From NCBI GenBank assembly GCA_964564675.1, contig CAZMBI010000011.1, forward strand, positions 6,967-70,966: a stretch of 64,000 bases of DNA, given 5' to 3'. A program made the translations under genes and the position numbers. The stretch comes from CAZMBI01 sp964564675 (GTDB taxonomy: Bacteria; Pseudomonadota; Alphaproteobacteria; Rickettsiales; UBA3002). The notes under the pieces were generated by a model. It saw nothing but the letters and a program-made list of their open reading frames with translations. It searched no databases and was not told where the DNA came from. Below are positions 34,032 to 43,677 of this stretch, piece after piece; the stretch's first letter is position 1; every line of letters begins with the position of its first letter.

Positions 34032-34763
34032 ATGCGCGTATTATTAGTAGAAGACGATCCCTCCACCGCCAAAGCCATCGAGCTGTCGCTGGCCTCCGAG
34101 GGCATCATCTGCGACACCGCCGAACTGGGCGAAGAAGGCCTCGAAATCGGCAAGATTTACGATTATGATATTATTATTTTGGATCTGATGCTGCCCGATA
34201 TTGACGGGTATGAAGTGCTCCGCCGCTTCCGCGCCGCCAAGATCACCACGCCGATTCTCATTCTCTCCGGCCTGTCGGGGCCGGATCAGAAAATCAAGGG
34301 CCTGGGATACGGCGCCGACGATTACCTGACCAAACCGTTTAACAAAGGCGAGCTGATCGCGCGGATTCAGGCCGTGGTGCGCCGCTCCAAGGGCCATTCC
34401 GAGTCTGTCATCCGTACCGGCAAGCTGGTGGTCAATCTGGATACCCGCCTGGTTGAGGTCGATGGCCGGCCGCTGCATCTGACCAGTAAGGAATATGGCA
34501 TTTTAGAATTGCTGTCGCTGCGCAAAGGCTCGACGCTGACTAAAGAGATGTTCCTTAATCATTTATATGGCGGCATCGATGAGCCGGAGTTAAAAATTAT
34601 TGACGTATTCGTCTGTAAGCTGCGGAAAAAGCTGCAGGAAGCCTCTGGCGGCGACAATTATATCGAAACCGTCTGGGGCCGTGGTTATGTCCTGAAAGAT
34701 CCGGAAGCCGAAACCACAAAAAACACTAAGAAAAAAGCCAAGAAACTCGAAGAAGAAGTGTAA
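34032..34763 (+). CDS. ctrA: Cell-cycle response regulator CtrA
   Basis: OmpR-type regulator controlling cell cycle, motility and division genes in alphaproteobacteria. The receiver domain has the acidic pocket VEDD, D51 as phosphoacceptor (LDLMLPD, same position as Caulobacter) and K in DYLTKPF. The winged-helix DNA-binding domain ends IETVWGRGYVLKDP. The tail after this is Lys/Glu-rich and ends LEEEV, without the Ala-Ala ClpXP degron known from Caulobacter CtrA. GGAG lies seven bases before the ATG, and two CtrA boxes precede it. ChpT, its probable phosphate donor, is coded at 41753-42433. Confidence 0.95.
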   Translation: MRVLLVEDDPSTAKAIELSLASEGIICDTAELGEEGLEIGKIYDYDIIILDLMLPDIDGYEVLRRFRAAKITTPILILSGLSGPDQKIKGLGYGADDYLTKPFNKGELIARIQAVVRRSKGHSESVIRTGKLVVNLDTRLVEVDGRPLHLTSKEYGILELLSLRKGSTLTKEMFLNHLYGGIDEPELKIIDVFVCKLRKKLQEASGGDNYIETVWGRGYVLKDPEAETTKNTKKKAKKLEEEV

Positions 34764-34794
34764 TAAGCAATTCATTTGCTTAATCTACGTCTCG

Positions 34795-35880
34795 TCATCT
34801 CGCTAATAGCTTTTTTTCAGGAACCGGCGGCGTACCAGGTGCGCTTAGGCTGGTATCTGGCGATGTAGCACTACGTGGCTTTTTTGTACTATTATCTTGG
34901 GGCAATTCTTGTTCAGTGGTCATCCGGGATCTTAACATTTCCAGTAAAGTGTCCGCATGTTCCACACCTGCCTCCTGATATATTTCCCATTTCGCCTCAA
35001 GAAACCTGTCAGCTGCCGCCAAAGTTGCAGAAACGGATTTATTCTCTCCACATTGATTATTTAAGGAAACTGACTCGAATGCATGCACTCTTGCATTAAC
35101 AAACTATTGCGGCATCGTCTTCATAGACATACGCATTACATAGTTTAGGTCAACCTGGCCCGATTGGGCTCTTTCTTCGGCCTTTTTTAAGATGGCTTCC
35201 ATATCTCCTACATACGCTTCCTGTCGTAAGGGCCGCCCCGATTCCTCTCTGTGCTCGTTGGCCCGCCTAATCGCTTTTGTTTCCAAACAACCCGCTGATT
35301 CGGAGTATTGCTTGAGTGCTTCCAAATAGCCCGGGAATTGTATGTAATCAATGCGATGCCACCCACTCTCAACTGATTCATTTTATTTTATCTCACTTTT
35401 CCTTATTTTTTCTTCCACGCTTGTTAGAGCAGCCCTTTTTTCAGCATACTGAACATTCCCATAAATATCCGCTGCATGCCCTCCTTCGTGGAGGATTAAG
35501 TCTACATATGTCTTTATCTCGTTAGCTGCCATTTTTTTTCGTATATTATTGGTATAATGAAAGTGAATTTCATCTGTATCTGTATTATAAGAGGCCGGAC
35601 TTCCGCTGCTTCCTAGCGCGCCCGCTTCTTTTATCGTCACCCGACCAGTGCGTGCCTCATTCAATACGATATCGCGCAAAAGCTCCTGTCCATAATCTCG
35701 CTTTTCGAGATAATCAAGGGCTTGTTCAACTTTCTGTAATATGTGTTCAGCCGCCGAATGGCGACCCGGTTCAATGGTAAAGACATCCTCCCAGTCAATG
35801 TGCGGGTGATTGCCTCCACGGCTGACCTGGAGCCGTTGTTTTAATTCTGCAAACGCAGGATCTGTAGGTGTTTCAGACAT
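34795..35880 (-). pseudogene. M91-like zinc metallopeptidase (effector-type), interrupted by two in-frame stops
   Basis: One frame runs from 35880 to 34795 and is broken only by TAA (35383-35385, codon 166) and TAG (35104-35106, codon 259). The first part has a zinc-site HExxH in DLILHEGGHAADIY (H131, E132, H135). The second part, beyond the first stop, contains ETKAIRRANEHREESGRPLR, which resembles the N-x-x-R-x-E-x-G-x-P-x-R motif of M91 (NleD-like) effector peptidases and supplies a candidate third ligand. The third part is a Pro/Ser/Thr-rich tail ending EKKLLAR. Parts two and three have no ATG of their own. The DNA is AT-rich compared with neighbours, suggesting transfer. It is probably a decayed effector or toxin gene; only the first 165 residues would be made. 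Confidence 0.65.
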
Positions 35881-35989
35881 TATACAAAAGTAAAACCAGA
35901 ATTATTAAATATATATTCTATATTATCATTTAAATATGACAGAATTGTGACGGGCTGGAGAAAGACAAAATATTAAAGGCTTAGAAAGA

Positions 35990-36808
35990 TTACTTCAACA
36001 CATAGACGCCGGATTCATTTTCAAATGGCTTAAAGGGCGTGTCGAGACCGAAAACCGTCTCGGCGCTGCCCAGCACCAGAAAGCCCGGTGGGTTGAGCAT
36101 GGCGGCCAGGCGGTTGAGCACCGACTGTTTGACCTCTGTATCAAAATAGATCAGCACGTTGCGGCAGAAAATAATATCAAACGTGCCGAAACGGGTGGCG
36201 TCATCCAGCAGGTTGTGGCTTTTGAAATGCACCATGCTTTTGATCGTGTCCTTGACACGCCAGCAATTCTCCTCGCCCTGTTCAAAATATTTGATCAGCA
36301 TCTGAATGGGCAGGCCGCGCTGCACTTCAAACTGCGAATACACGCCCTTGATGGCTTTCTCCACCACCTTCTGTGACAGATCAGACGCCATAATATCGAT
36401 ATCAAAACCGGCCAGCGCCGCCGTTTCCTCTTTCAGAGTCATCGCGATCGTATACGGCTCCTGCCCGGAGGAACACGCCGCACTCCAGATACGAATCTGC
36501 TGCCGGCCGGGATGCTGTGCCCGCCAGTGAGGAATGATGCGTTCGCGCAGCTGGGTAAACGGCTTGATGTCGCGGAAGAACATGGTTTCATTCGTGGTCA
36601 TGGCCTGTACCACCTCATGTTCGACGGGCGGGTTAGGCTTGCGCAGCATATGCTGGATAAAATCCGACAAAGCGCTAAAGCCGTGCGCTCGTGCAATAGG
36701 CTGCAGGCGGCTTTCAATCAGGTACATCTTTTCCTTAGTGATCGACAGGCCCGAACGCTGCTTAAGCAGCTCGCTGATCAGTTGGAAATCTTCCGGGTTC
36801 ATGCTCAT
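35990..36808 (-). CDS. cheR: CheR chemoreceptor methyltransferase
   Basis: SAM-dependent enzyme that methylates Glu residues of chemoreceptors. The 272-residue protein has the N-terminal helical domain, then TTNETMFFRD, the SAM motif IWSAACSSGQEPYTIAM and DIIFCRNVLIYFD. Length is normal. The start overlaps the cheB stop by four bases (ATGA), so it is the last gene of a che operon. Confidence 0.95.
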   Translation of the reverse strand: MSMNPEDFQLISELLKQRSGLSITKEKMYLIESRLQPIARAHGFSALSDFIQHMLRKPNPPVEHEVVQAMTTNETMFFRDIKPFTQLRERIIPHWRAQHPGRQQIRIWSAACSSGQEPYTIAMTLKEETAALAGFDIDIMASDLSQKVVEKAIKGVYSQFEVQRGLPIQMLIKYFEQGEENCWRVKDTIKSMVHFKSHNLLDDATRFGTFDIIFCRNVLIYFDTEVKQSVLNRLAAMLNPPGFLVLGSAETVFGLDTPFKPFENESGVYVLK

Positions 36809-37926
36809 CGCATCCCCTTTACCATCATATGATGCAAATAGCCGGCAATTTGGGGCAGCGGCAAGACACCTTTAGCCAGACCGGCATTGGCCACCGCCCC
36901 CGGCATACCCCACACCACGCTGGTTTGCTCATCCTGCGCGATGACCGTGCCGCCCTGTTTGACCACCGCTTCGGCCCCATGCAACCCGTCATGCCCCATG
37001 CCGGTTAACACCACCGCCAACAAATGCTGTCTATAAGCTTCGGCCAGACTTTTGAACATCGGGTCCGCCGACGGCCGGCAGAAATTGATCGGCGGCTCAT
37101 GACTTAAATGGATCATCGTGCCGAGATTGTTGCGCTCCACCAGCATGTGATAATCGCCGGGTGCGATATAAATCGTATCGGTGGCTACCACTTCCTGATC
37201 TTTGGCTTCCCGGCATTTAAAGCCGGTATCGCGCGCAATATGCTCGGCCAGCATGGTGGTGAATGTCGCCGGCATGTGCTGCGTGATAAAGATGGGGGCT
37301 GTCAACTGCGCGCCTTTGATGCCGAGCAACAGCGCCGACAGCGCCTGCGGGCCACCGGTGGACGCGGTAATCCCAATGGCGCGGATGGCCTGTTCGGGAT
37401 AGGCCTGCGCACTCTCAGGCGGCATTTCCTCAACGCTGGTCTCCTTCTTAACCGCCGGTGCCGCCGCAGAAAAGCCGCAAATCAGCCTATTTTCCCGCGC
37501 GGCCAGCCCTAAGGCGGCGACCTTTTGCCGGAGCTCGTCATAAAATTGCTCGGCAGCCTGCGGCCCCTCGCTGCTGGTGGGTTTGGGAATGTAATCGGCC
37601 GCCCCGAGGGTTAATGCCTTGATGCTGATTTCCGCGTTGCGCTGCGACAGGGTGGAGACAATCAGAATGGCCGATTTAGGCGAAAGCTCCACCAGTTTGG
37701 GCAACGCGGTCAACCCGTCCATCTTGGGCATTTCGATATCCAGCACAATGACATCGACCGCGTGATGCTTAATCACGTCGATCGCCATTTCACCGTCGCT
37801 GGCGGTGGCCGCAATATGCAGCTCCGGCTTTTGCTTGAGCGCACGCGACATCAGCCCGCGAATCACCGCCGAGTCATCCACCAGCATGACGGAAATAGGC
37901 GCACTATTAGGGGTTTGGCCTTCCAT
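36805..37926 (-). CDS. cheB: CheB methylesterase / response regulator
   Basis: Removes methyl groups from chemoreceptors when phosphorylated by CheA. The 373-residue protein has an N-terminal receiver (MLVDDSAVIRG, VLDIEMPKMDG) and a C-terminal esterase with the catalytic Ser in GITASTGGPQAL, His in ITQHMPATF and Asp in LTGMGHDG. It lies 17 bases after cheY. Confidence 0.95.
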   Translation of the reverse strand: MEGQTPNSAPISVMLVDDSAVIRGLMSRALKQKPELHIAATASDGEMAIDVIKHHAVDVIVLDIEMPKMDGLTALPKLVELSPKSAILIVSTLSQRNAEISIKALTLGAADYIPKPTSSEGPQAAEQFYDELRQKVAALGLAARENRLICGFSAAAPAVKKETSVEEMPPESAQAYPEQAIRAIGITASTGGPQALSALLLGIKGAQLTAPIFITQHMPATFTTMLAEHIARDTGFKCREAKDQEVVATDTIYIAPGDYHMLVERNNLGTMIHLSHEPPINFCRPSADPMFKSLAEAYRQHLLAVVLTGMGHDGLHGAEAVVKQGGTVIAQDEQTSVVWGMPGAVANAGLAKGVLPLPQIAGYLHHMMVKGMR

Positions 37927-37943
37927 TGGTGACTTCTTGTTAT

Positions 37944-38318
37944 TTACATTAGGCCTAACTGCATGAGTTTGCCCTTGATGATCTCCTCATCAAACGGTTT
38001 CATGACATATTCATTTGCCCCTGAGGTAATCGCTTCCTGAATCCGGCTAAAATCCGTTTCGGTCGTACAAAAAATGACGACCGGCTGTTGGCCGTTCGGC
38101 AAGGCGCGCAAGGACTTTAAGAATTCCAGCCCGTTCATCACTGGCATGTGCCAGTCGAGCATAATCAGCCCAGGCAGTGTTTTTTGACACTGCTCGAGGG
38201 CCACAGCGCCGTCTTCAGCCTCACTAACCTGATAATGCAGCCCCTCGAAAATTCTTCGCGTGACCTGGCGGACAATCTTTGAATCATCCACCACAAGGCA
38301 TGTTTTTAATTCACTCAT
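37944..38318 (-). CDS. cheY: CheY-type single-domain response regulator
   Basis: A 124-residue receiver with acidic residues in VVDDSKIVRQ, phosphoacceptor Asp in LIMLDWHMPVMNGLEF and Lys in YVMKPFDEE. In this operon it probably carries the signal from CheA to the flagellar motor. It is 8 bases after cheW. Confidence 0.93.
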   Translation of the reverse strand: MSELKTCLVVDDSKIVRQVTRRIFEGLHYQVSEAEDGAVALEQCQKTLPGLIMLDWHMPVMNGLEFLKSLRALPNGQQPVVIFCTTETDFSRIQEAITSGANEYVMKPFDEEIIKGKLMQLGLM

Positions 38319-38325
38319 AGGGCAT

Positions 38326-38814
38326 CTAATTGGTTGTCACTGATTTCCAGATAATATGATCGATATCGAGAATGACCAGAAGCTGCTGCTTTAACTTAAA
38401 GACGCCGGAGGAAACGCTTGACCAGGACTCCGACAGGTTGGAAGGGGCGCGCTCAACAGCATTGACCGGCAGGCTCAGCACATCACCCACGCCGTCCACC
38501 ATCAGGCTGTAAAGCTCACCCTGGTTCTCTACCACAACATGCATCACCGCATCCCTATTATCGAAGGTCGGCATATCCAGCCGCACCCGCATATCAATCG
38601 CGGTGACGATGCGCCCGCGCAGATTGAGCAACCCGGCCACGATATCCGGCGCTAGCGGAATCGCCGTAACTTCCTGACGCCGCAGCACATCCTGCACGTT
38701 CATCACGGAGATGCCGAAAAGCTGCCCGCCCAGTTTCATGGTGACATATTCTTTTTCATTCGTTGCATGCAGCAGCGTATTCGCTGACGATGATGCGACC
38801 AGACTCTGTGCCAT
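38326..38814 (-). CDS. cheW: CheW adaptor
   Basis: A 162-residue CheW-fold protein that couples receptors to CheA. Recognisable parts are the VTMKLGGQLFGISVMNVQDVL start of the fold, AGLLNLRGRIVTAIDMR and MVDGVGDVLSLP. A Ser-rich tail of about 20 residues comes before the fold. It overlaps the cheA stop by one base. Confidence 0.93.
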   Translation of the reverse strand: MAQSLVASSSANTLLHATNEKEYVTMKLGGQLFGISVMNVQDVLRRQEVTAIPLAPDIVAGLLNLRGRIVTAIDMRVRLDMPTFDNRDAVMHVVVENQGELYSLMVDGVGDVLSLPVNAVERAPSNLSESWSSVSSGVFKLKQQLLVILDIDHIIWKSVTTN

Positions 38815-41657
38815 CAGGCCACCTCCTTATCCGCTACCAGCAATTTGGATATCGATTGCACCAGTTCCTCACGGTCGGTTTTAAGGATAAAATCCTGCAT
38901 ACCGATCTCGCGCCCGCGCTCAATGAATTGCTGATTGATCGTCGAGGTGAACGCGATGACGGGGATATCGTCCCACTCCGGATTACTACGCACTTCCTGG
39001 GCAAATTCAAACCCGTCCATTTCCGGCATCTCGATATCGGTAACAATCACATCATAAGTCTCTTTGCCTTCCCTGAGGGCCTGCAGCGCGGCTTTGGCAT
39101 CAGCGAATCCATTCACGTGATGGCCAAGCTTGGATAAAAACGGAATGGTCAGCTTGCGGAAAAAGATACTGTCCTCGACTAGCATCAAACGGTAATTATC
39201 CGGCTTGTAAGAAAGCTGTAACGCTTCCAGCGCTTCCTCGTCGATCATCTCGCGCAGCAGATAGCCGACATCGACCACATCCGTCGTGCGGCCGCCGATG
39301 ACCATGCTGCCGATATAGGCGTCATCCTCGGAGGTCAGCTTCACCTGTAGCGGGGCCTCAACAATATCCATAATTTCATCGACCATTAAACCGGCGATCT
39401 TACTGTCATAGGTGAAAACAATGACCTCGCAATCCGGTTTATCCGGAATTTTCTTATCGTGCAGGGCCGTCAGCCGCATCAGGTCATCGCGATACTGAAT
39501 CACCGGCATATCACCGGAATATTCAATGTCCTTAGTCTCAATTTCTTCCAGGCGCGAGACCAGCTCCAGCGGCACGGCCTTGGGCGCACCGCCCTCGGTT
39601 TTAAATAGTAAGAAACTAACCAGCCGCTCCTGCTTGTTATGTTGGTCGGTTTTATCCTCTTCCGAACGAGCGGTTGCTTCGGCGTTGCCAAGGTGCCGGG
39701 CCAGCCCGTTGGGGTCAAGAATCATGATCACGCGGCCGTCGCCGAGGATGGTATTGCCCGAATAAAACGCAATATGTTTGAGCAGCGAGTTGACCGGTTT
39801 CACAACGATTTCCTCGGTATCGAATATGCGATCAACCACGATGCCGAACTGCGTGCCACCGACTTTACAGACCACGATATACTGTTCTTCCAGATCATTA
39901 TCTCCCAGCTCGATATCCAGCTCGCTGGGCTCGCGCACGACGGGCGGTAAATGCAACGCCTCCGACAAATTCAGCAGGGGGAGCAACTTATCGCGCAAGC
40001 GCAGCACCGACGCCTGGTTAATCTGTTCGATCTGATAATCCGAGTCACTGGCCGAGCGCACCAACTCCAACACGTTAATCTGCGGCAGCGCAAACCGTTC
40101 GCCGCCGGATTCGACGATAAGTACCGACACAATGGCCAGGGTCAGCGGAATCTTGATATGGAAAGTCGAACCGTAGCCGGGCGTGGAACTCAGCTCTACC
40201 GTGCCGCCGATTTTCTCAATATTGGTGCGTACCACATCCATCCCCACCCCGCGGCCGGATACGCTGGTGACTTTTTCGGCGGTGGAAAAGCCGGCGCAGA
40301 AAATGAACTGCATGATCTGCTCGTCGCTCATTTTTTCAAGCTCGTCCGGATCTTCCAGACCGTTCTCGATGACTTTGCGCTTGACCCGTTCGATATTTAC
40401 GCCGCGGCCGTTATCAGCAATCTCGATAATGATATGCCCGCCCTCATGATACGCGCGCAGGGTCACCGTACCCATTTCGGGTTTGCCAGTATCCAACCGC
40501 TCGTGCGGCAACTCCAGCCCATGGTCGCAGGAATTGCGCACCATATGGGTGAGCGGGTCCTTGATCAGCTCAAGTAACTGTCGGTCAAGCTCGGTTTCGG
40601 CGCCTTCCATATGCAGTTCGATTTTCTTGCCCAGATCATGCGATAAATCGCGTATCAGGCGCGGAAACTTAGCCCAGGCGTTGCCGATCGGCTGCATGCG
40701 GGTTTTCATCACGCCTTCCTGCAGCTCGGTCGTAATTTGGCTGAGATGCTGCAGCGGGGTTTTAAGCTCGCTATCGTCGCGGTTGCGCACGATTTGCAGC
40801 AACTGGTTGCGGGTAAGCACCAGCTCGCCCACCATCTGCATCAGATTTTCAAGCACGCTGAGATTCACCCGGATGCTTTGATTGGCAAGGTTGCTGCTGC
40901 CGCCCCCCTCCTTATCTTTGGCATCCGCCGCCAGTCCTTCCTGAATCGCTTTATCCCTGGCCTTATTCGCTTCCTGACCTGCCGGTCTGGGTTTGGCTGC
41001 CGCCGGTGTCTCGGCCGAGGTGGCGGGCTGCTCCACCGGCACCGCTGGCGCTGCGGCTGCTTGGGTCGCTTCTGCCGCCACCTCCGCTTGCGGTGGCGGG
41101 ACGGCGCCGCCGCCGTCTACGGTGGGGACGGCTTCACGGAAGGCGCGCTCGAGCTCATCGAGCACCTCGCGGTCCAACCCGCCTTCCGTCTCGGGCAGCG
41201 ACTGCGTTATCTTATCCGCATCCGCGGCGGGCTGAGGCTTGGCTTTCTGCGCCTCAGCCGGCGTCTGCGCCGAAGCGTCGGCCTGTTCGATATAAGCCTG
41301 CAGGGTGGCGATCAGTTGTGCATCATCGCCGGCCGGCTCTTCCCCGTGTTCGGCCAGATATTCAATCAGATATTTAATCTGATCAATGGACTGCAGCACG
41401 ACCGATATCGTATCGGTATCGGCCTCAATTTCACCATCGCGGATTTTGCCCAGTATGTTCTCACCAGAGTGCGCCACCGCCTCCAGCCGGGGAAGCCCTA
41501 AAAACCCGCACGTGCCCTTAATGGTGTGCACCAGACGAAAGATATTGCTCAGGATGTTTTTATCGTTCGGATTTTGCTCAAGCTTGACCAGCTCGACGTC
41601 AAGCGTCCCCAGGCTTTCCGATGTCTCGGTGATGAATTCGCCGATGAGATCATCCAT
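38814..41657 (-). CDS. cheA: Hybrid CheA histidine kinase with C-terminal receiver
   Basis: Chemotaxis kinase of about 947 residues. Domains in order: HPt with the phospho-His in LVHTIKGTCGFLG (H44), a Pro/Ala-rich linker (about 130-250), dimerisation domain, ATPase (MVRNSCDHGLE, IADNGRGVN, SGRGVGMDVV), two CheW-like domains, and a C-terminal receiver with the Asp in VIVTDIEMPEMDGFEF. The second CheW-like domain and the receiver make it longer than E. coli CheA. The start at 41657 is preferred to 41684 because GGGGAG lies nine bases upstream. It follows chpT. Confidence 0.95.
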   Translation of the reverse strand: MDDLIGEFITETSESLGTLDVELVKLEQNPNDKNILSNIFRLVHTIKGTCGFLGLPRLEAVAHSGENILGKIRDGEIEADTDTISVVLQSIDQIKYLIEYLAEHGEEPAGDDAQLIATLQAYIEQADASAQTPAEAQKAKPQPAADADKITQSLPETEGGLDREVLDELERAFREAVPTVDGGGAVPPPQAEVAAEATQAAAAPAVPVEQPATSAETPAAAKPRPAGQEANKARDKAIQEGLAADAKDKEGGGSSNLANQSIRVNLSVLENLMQMVGELVLTRNQLLQIVRNRDDSELKTPLQHLSQITTELQEGVMKTRMQPIGNAWAKFPRLIRDLSHDLGKKIELHMEGAETELDRQLLELIKDPLTHMVRNSCDHGLELPHERLDTGKPEMGTVTLRAYHEGGHIIIEIADNGRGVNIERVKRKVIENGLEDPDELEKMSDEQIMQFIFCAGFSTAEKVTSVSGRGVGMDVVRTNIEKIGGTVELSSTPGYGSTFHIKIPLTLAIVSVLIVESGGERFALPQINVLELVRSASDSDYQIEQINQASVLRLRDKLLPLLNLSEALHLPPVVREPSELDIELGDNDLEEQYIVVCKVGGTQFGIVVDRIFDTEEIVVKPVNSLLKHIAFYSGNTILGDGRVIMILDPNGLARHLGNAEATARSEEDKTDQHNKQERLVSFLLFKTEGGAPKAVPLELVSRLEEIETKDIEYSGDMPVIQYRDDLMRLTALHDKKIPDKPDCEVIVFTYDSKIAGLMVDEIMDIVEAPLQVKLTSEDDAYIGSMVIGGRTTDVVDVGYLLREMIDEEALEALQLSYKPDNYRLMLVEDSIFFRKLTIPFLSKLGHHVNGFADAKAALQALREGKETYDVIVTDIEMPEMDGFEFAQEVRSNPEWDDIPVIAFTSTINQQFIERGREIGMQDFILKTDREELVQSISKLLVADKEVA

Positions 41658-41752
41658 GAACACACTCCCCGCTTTGTGACTCATTCACTATGACCAGTCA
41701 CAACCAATCTGGCAACCGTAATGTCGGGAATCACCGGCCCTCCCGGCGACAA

Positions 41753-42433
41753 TCAGGCATAACTGTGTGACGGTTCAACCGCTATCGTGGCTTTTTGTGC
41801 CACCGCGATACGAAAGCCGCCCTCGGCCAGTTCAAAGTCCAGCGTGGCATCGATTTCATCGGCCAGCAGCAGTGTCAGCAGCAATTGCGCCGTTTTGGGA
41901 GTGAGGGCGGGGTCCGTAACCTTGCGCTGGAGTATACGCAACACGTCATCATCCATCTTAATAACATCGCCCTCCGCCTGAATAGTGACGTGCTTATCGC
42001 CCTGTTCATCCTGCGACAGCCGCAGCGCAATCCGCCCGCCTTTGATGAGCGTGCCAGAGGCGATGATCAGCAGATTCAGGACCAGCCGGGCCATGCGCTG
42101 GCTGATGGAAATCTTCGCGGCATCGGTATGGCTGTCGGGCCAGTCCAGTATAATCTTGGTGGTCGAGAAAAAATCTTCAACCAGTTGTTTCTTCTGGGCA
42201 AGGCATGCCTCGCCCGCGTCATTGATCCGGCCATAGGCCATGCGGTAAAACTGCAGCCGATGCACGGCCTCCGCGGCGCTGCTTAAAATCAGCTGCAGCG
42301 CCTCGTTTTCCATCTTAAAGCCTTCTTCTTCCAGAAATTCCGCCCCGTTATTGACGGCCCCGATCGGTCCGGTCAAATCGTGGCACAAGCGGGTGCACAA
42401 CATTTCCGCCATTTTCAGTTCTGATACCATCAA
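41753..42433 (-). CDS. chpT: Histidine phosphotransferase ChpT
   Basis: Carries phosphate from the hybrid kinase CckA to CtrA and CpdR in alphaproteobacteria. The 226-residue protein has the phospho-His in RLCHDLTGPIGAVNNGAEFL (H18), followed by a histidine-kinase-like C-terminal domain without ATP-binding motifs (VLNLLIIASGTLIKGG). GGAGG lies upstream of the start. Its position directly before cheA is unusual and ties the CtrA phosphorelay to the chemotaxis operon. Confidence 0.88.
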   Translation of the reverse strand: MMVSELKMAEMLCTRLCHDLTGPIGAVNNGAEFLEEEGFKMENEALQLILSSAAEAVHRLQFYRMAYGRINDAGEACLAQKKQLVEDFFSTTKIILDWPDSHTDAAKISISQRMARLVLNLLIIASGTLIKGGRIALRLSQDEQGDKHVTIQAEGDVIKMDDDVLRILQRKVTDPALTPKTAQLLLTLLLADEIDATLDFELAEGGFRIAVAQKATIAVEPSHSYA

Positions 42434-42534
42434 GCCTCCTGCACCATCCCATTGATTTTATTATGCGATAAACCAGACCAATTTCTATTAAACGCCAAAA
42501 AGGTGAAGAAAGGGTAAATAACCCGCGCCCGCCT

Positions 42535-43677
42535 TCATAAAAAGGCGCGGATGTTGCGATGAAGTGTCACATCGCGGTGGATATAGGCATGCATCAACAG
42601 GCCCATGGCCATGCAGCTGGTAAGCAGAAATGTCCCTCCATAGGACAGAAAGGGCAGCGGCACCCCGACCACCGGCAACAATCCCATCACCATGCCGGTA
42701 TTAATCAGCACATGAATAAATAGCAGCGCCGTCACACCGGTAGCCAGCATCGAAGCGAAGCGGCTCTTGGAGCGCACCATCAGCGCCGTGCCGTAGCCGA
42801 TGAGAATCGTAAACAGCAACAGCACCATCGACGCGCCCATGAAGCCAAGCTCTTCGGCAACCATGGTGAATATGAAATCGGTTTGTTTTTCGGGCAGAAA
42901 ATCCAGCTGCGCCTGCGATCCCTGTAAATACCCCTTGCCGGTCAATCCGCCCGAGCCGATCGCAATAATGGACTGCGTAATATTATAGCCCGAACCCAGC
43001 GGATCCTGGCTTGGATCCAGAAAAGTCAGCACGCGTTGTTTCTGATAATCTTGCAGAAACTGCCAGCCGACCGGCACGGCCGCCAGCCCTGCGGCAATCA
43101 CCACGGCAAAATACTGCCAGCGCAGCCCCGCCATAAAGACCATGACAAATCCGATAAAACATAAGATGGTCGCCGTACCCAAATTGGGCTGGCGCAGAAT
43201 GAGCAGCGCCGGCAGCGCGATCATCACCACAGGCGGAATCACCATCATCACGTGATTGATATCATCCCTGCGCACCATGTGGTAATAGCGCGCCAGCGCC
43301 GCAATCAGAGCCAGCTTCATGAATTCCGAAGGCTGCAGATTGAATGTGCCGATACTGATCCAGCGCTGCGCGCCCATGCCGACATAACCGGCCACTTCCA
43401 CTGCCAGCAACAAGCCCAGACAGGCAAAATAGACCGGATAGGCCAGCCGCATATACAGCCATAACGGCAGCGAAACCATGATAAAAAACACGCCCAGCCC
43501 CACAGCGAAGCGGATCAGCTGCGGCTTTGCCCACGGCGTCATGTCGCCACCGGCCGCCGAATATTGCATCAGCACACCGATCCCACCGAGCACCAAAAAC
43601 CCGATTAGCAGTAACGGATTCATGGCCATCAGGCGCGCCATGGGATGTTGCGGAATCCGATCGCTCTGCATTGGCAT
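42535..43677 (-). CDS. rodA: RodA (SEDS peptidoglycan polymerase)
   Basis: Membrane glycosyltransferase that builds side-wall peptidoglycan with PBP2. The 380-residue protein has about ten hydrophobic segments and the SEDS signature with the catalytic Asp in FLDPSQDPLGSGYNITQSI, and GLLPVVGVPLPFLSYGG at the end. It overlaps the stop of mrdA by one base. Confidence 0.95.
   Translation of the reverse strand: MPMQSDRIPQHPMARLMAMNPLLLIGFLVLGGIGVLMQYSAAGGDMTPWAKPQLIRFAVGLGVFFIMVSLPLWLYMRLAYPVYFACLGLLLAVEVAGYVGMGAQRWISIGTFNLQPSEFMKLALIAALARYYHMVRRDDINHVMMVIPPVVMIALPALLILRQPNLGTATILCFIGFVMVFMAGLRWQYFAVVIAAGLAAVPVGWQFLQDYQKQRVLTFLDPSQDPLGSGYNITQSIIAIGSGGLTGKGYLQGSQAQLDFLPEKQTDFIFTMVAEELGFMGASMVLLLFTILIGYGTALMVRSKSRFASMLATGVTALLFIHVLINTGMVMGLLPVVGVPLPFLSYGGTFLLTSCMAMGLLMHAYIHRDVTLHRNIRAFL

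Noticed and set aside
34795..35385. Two separate small genes at 35104-35325 and 34795-35088
   Set aside because: Both start at TTG or GTG, follow directly in the same phase as the preceding frame, and the motif order fits one interrupted gene better.
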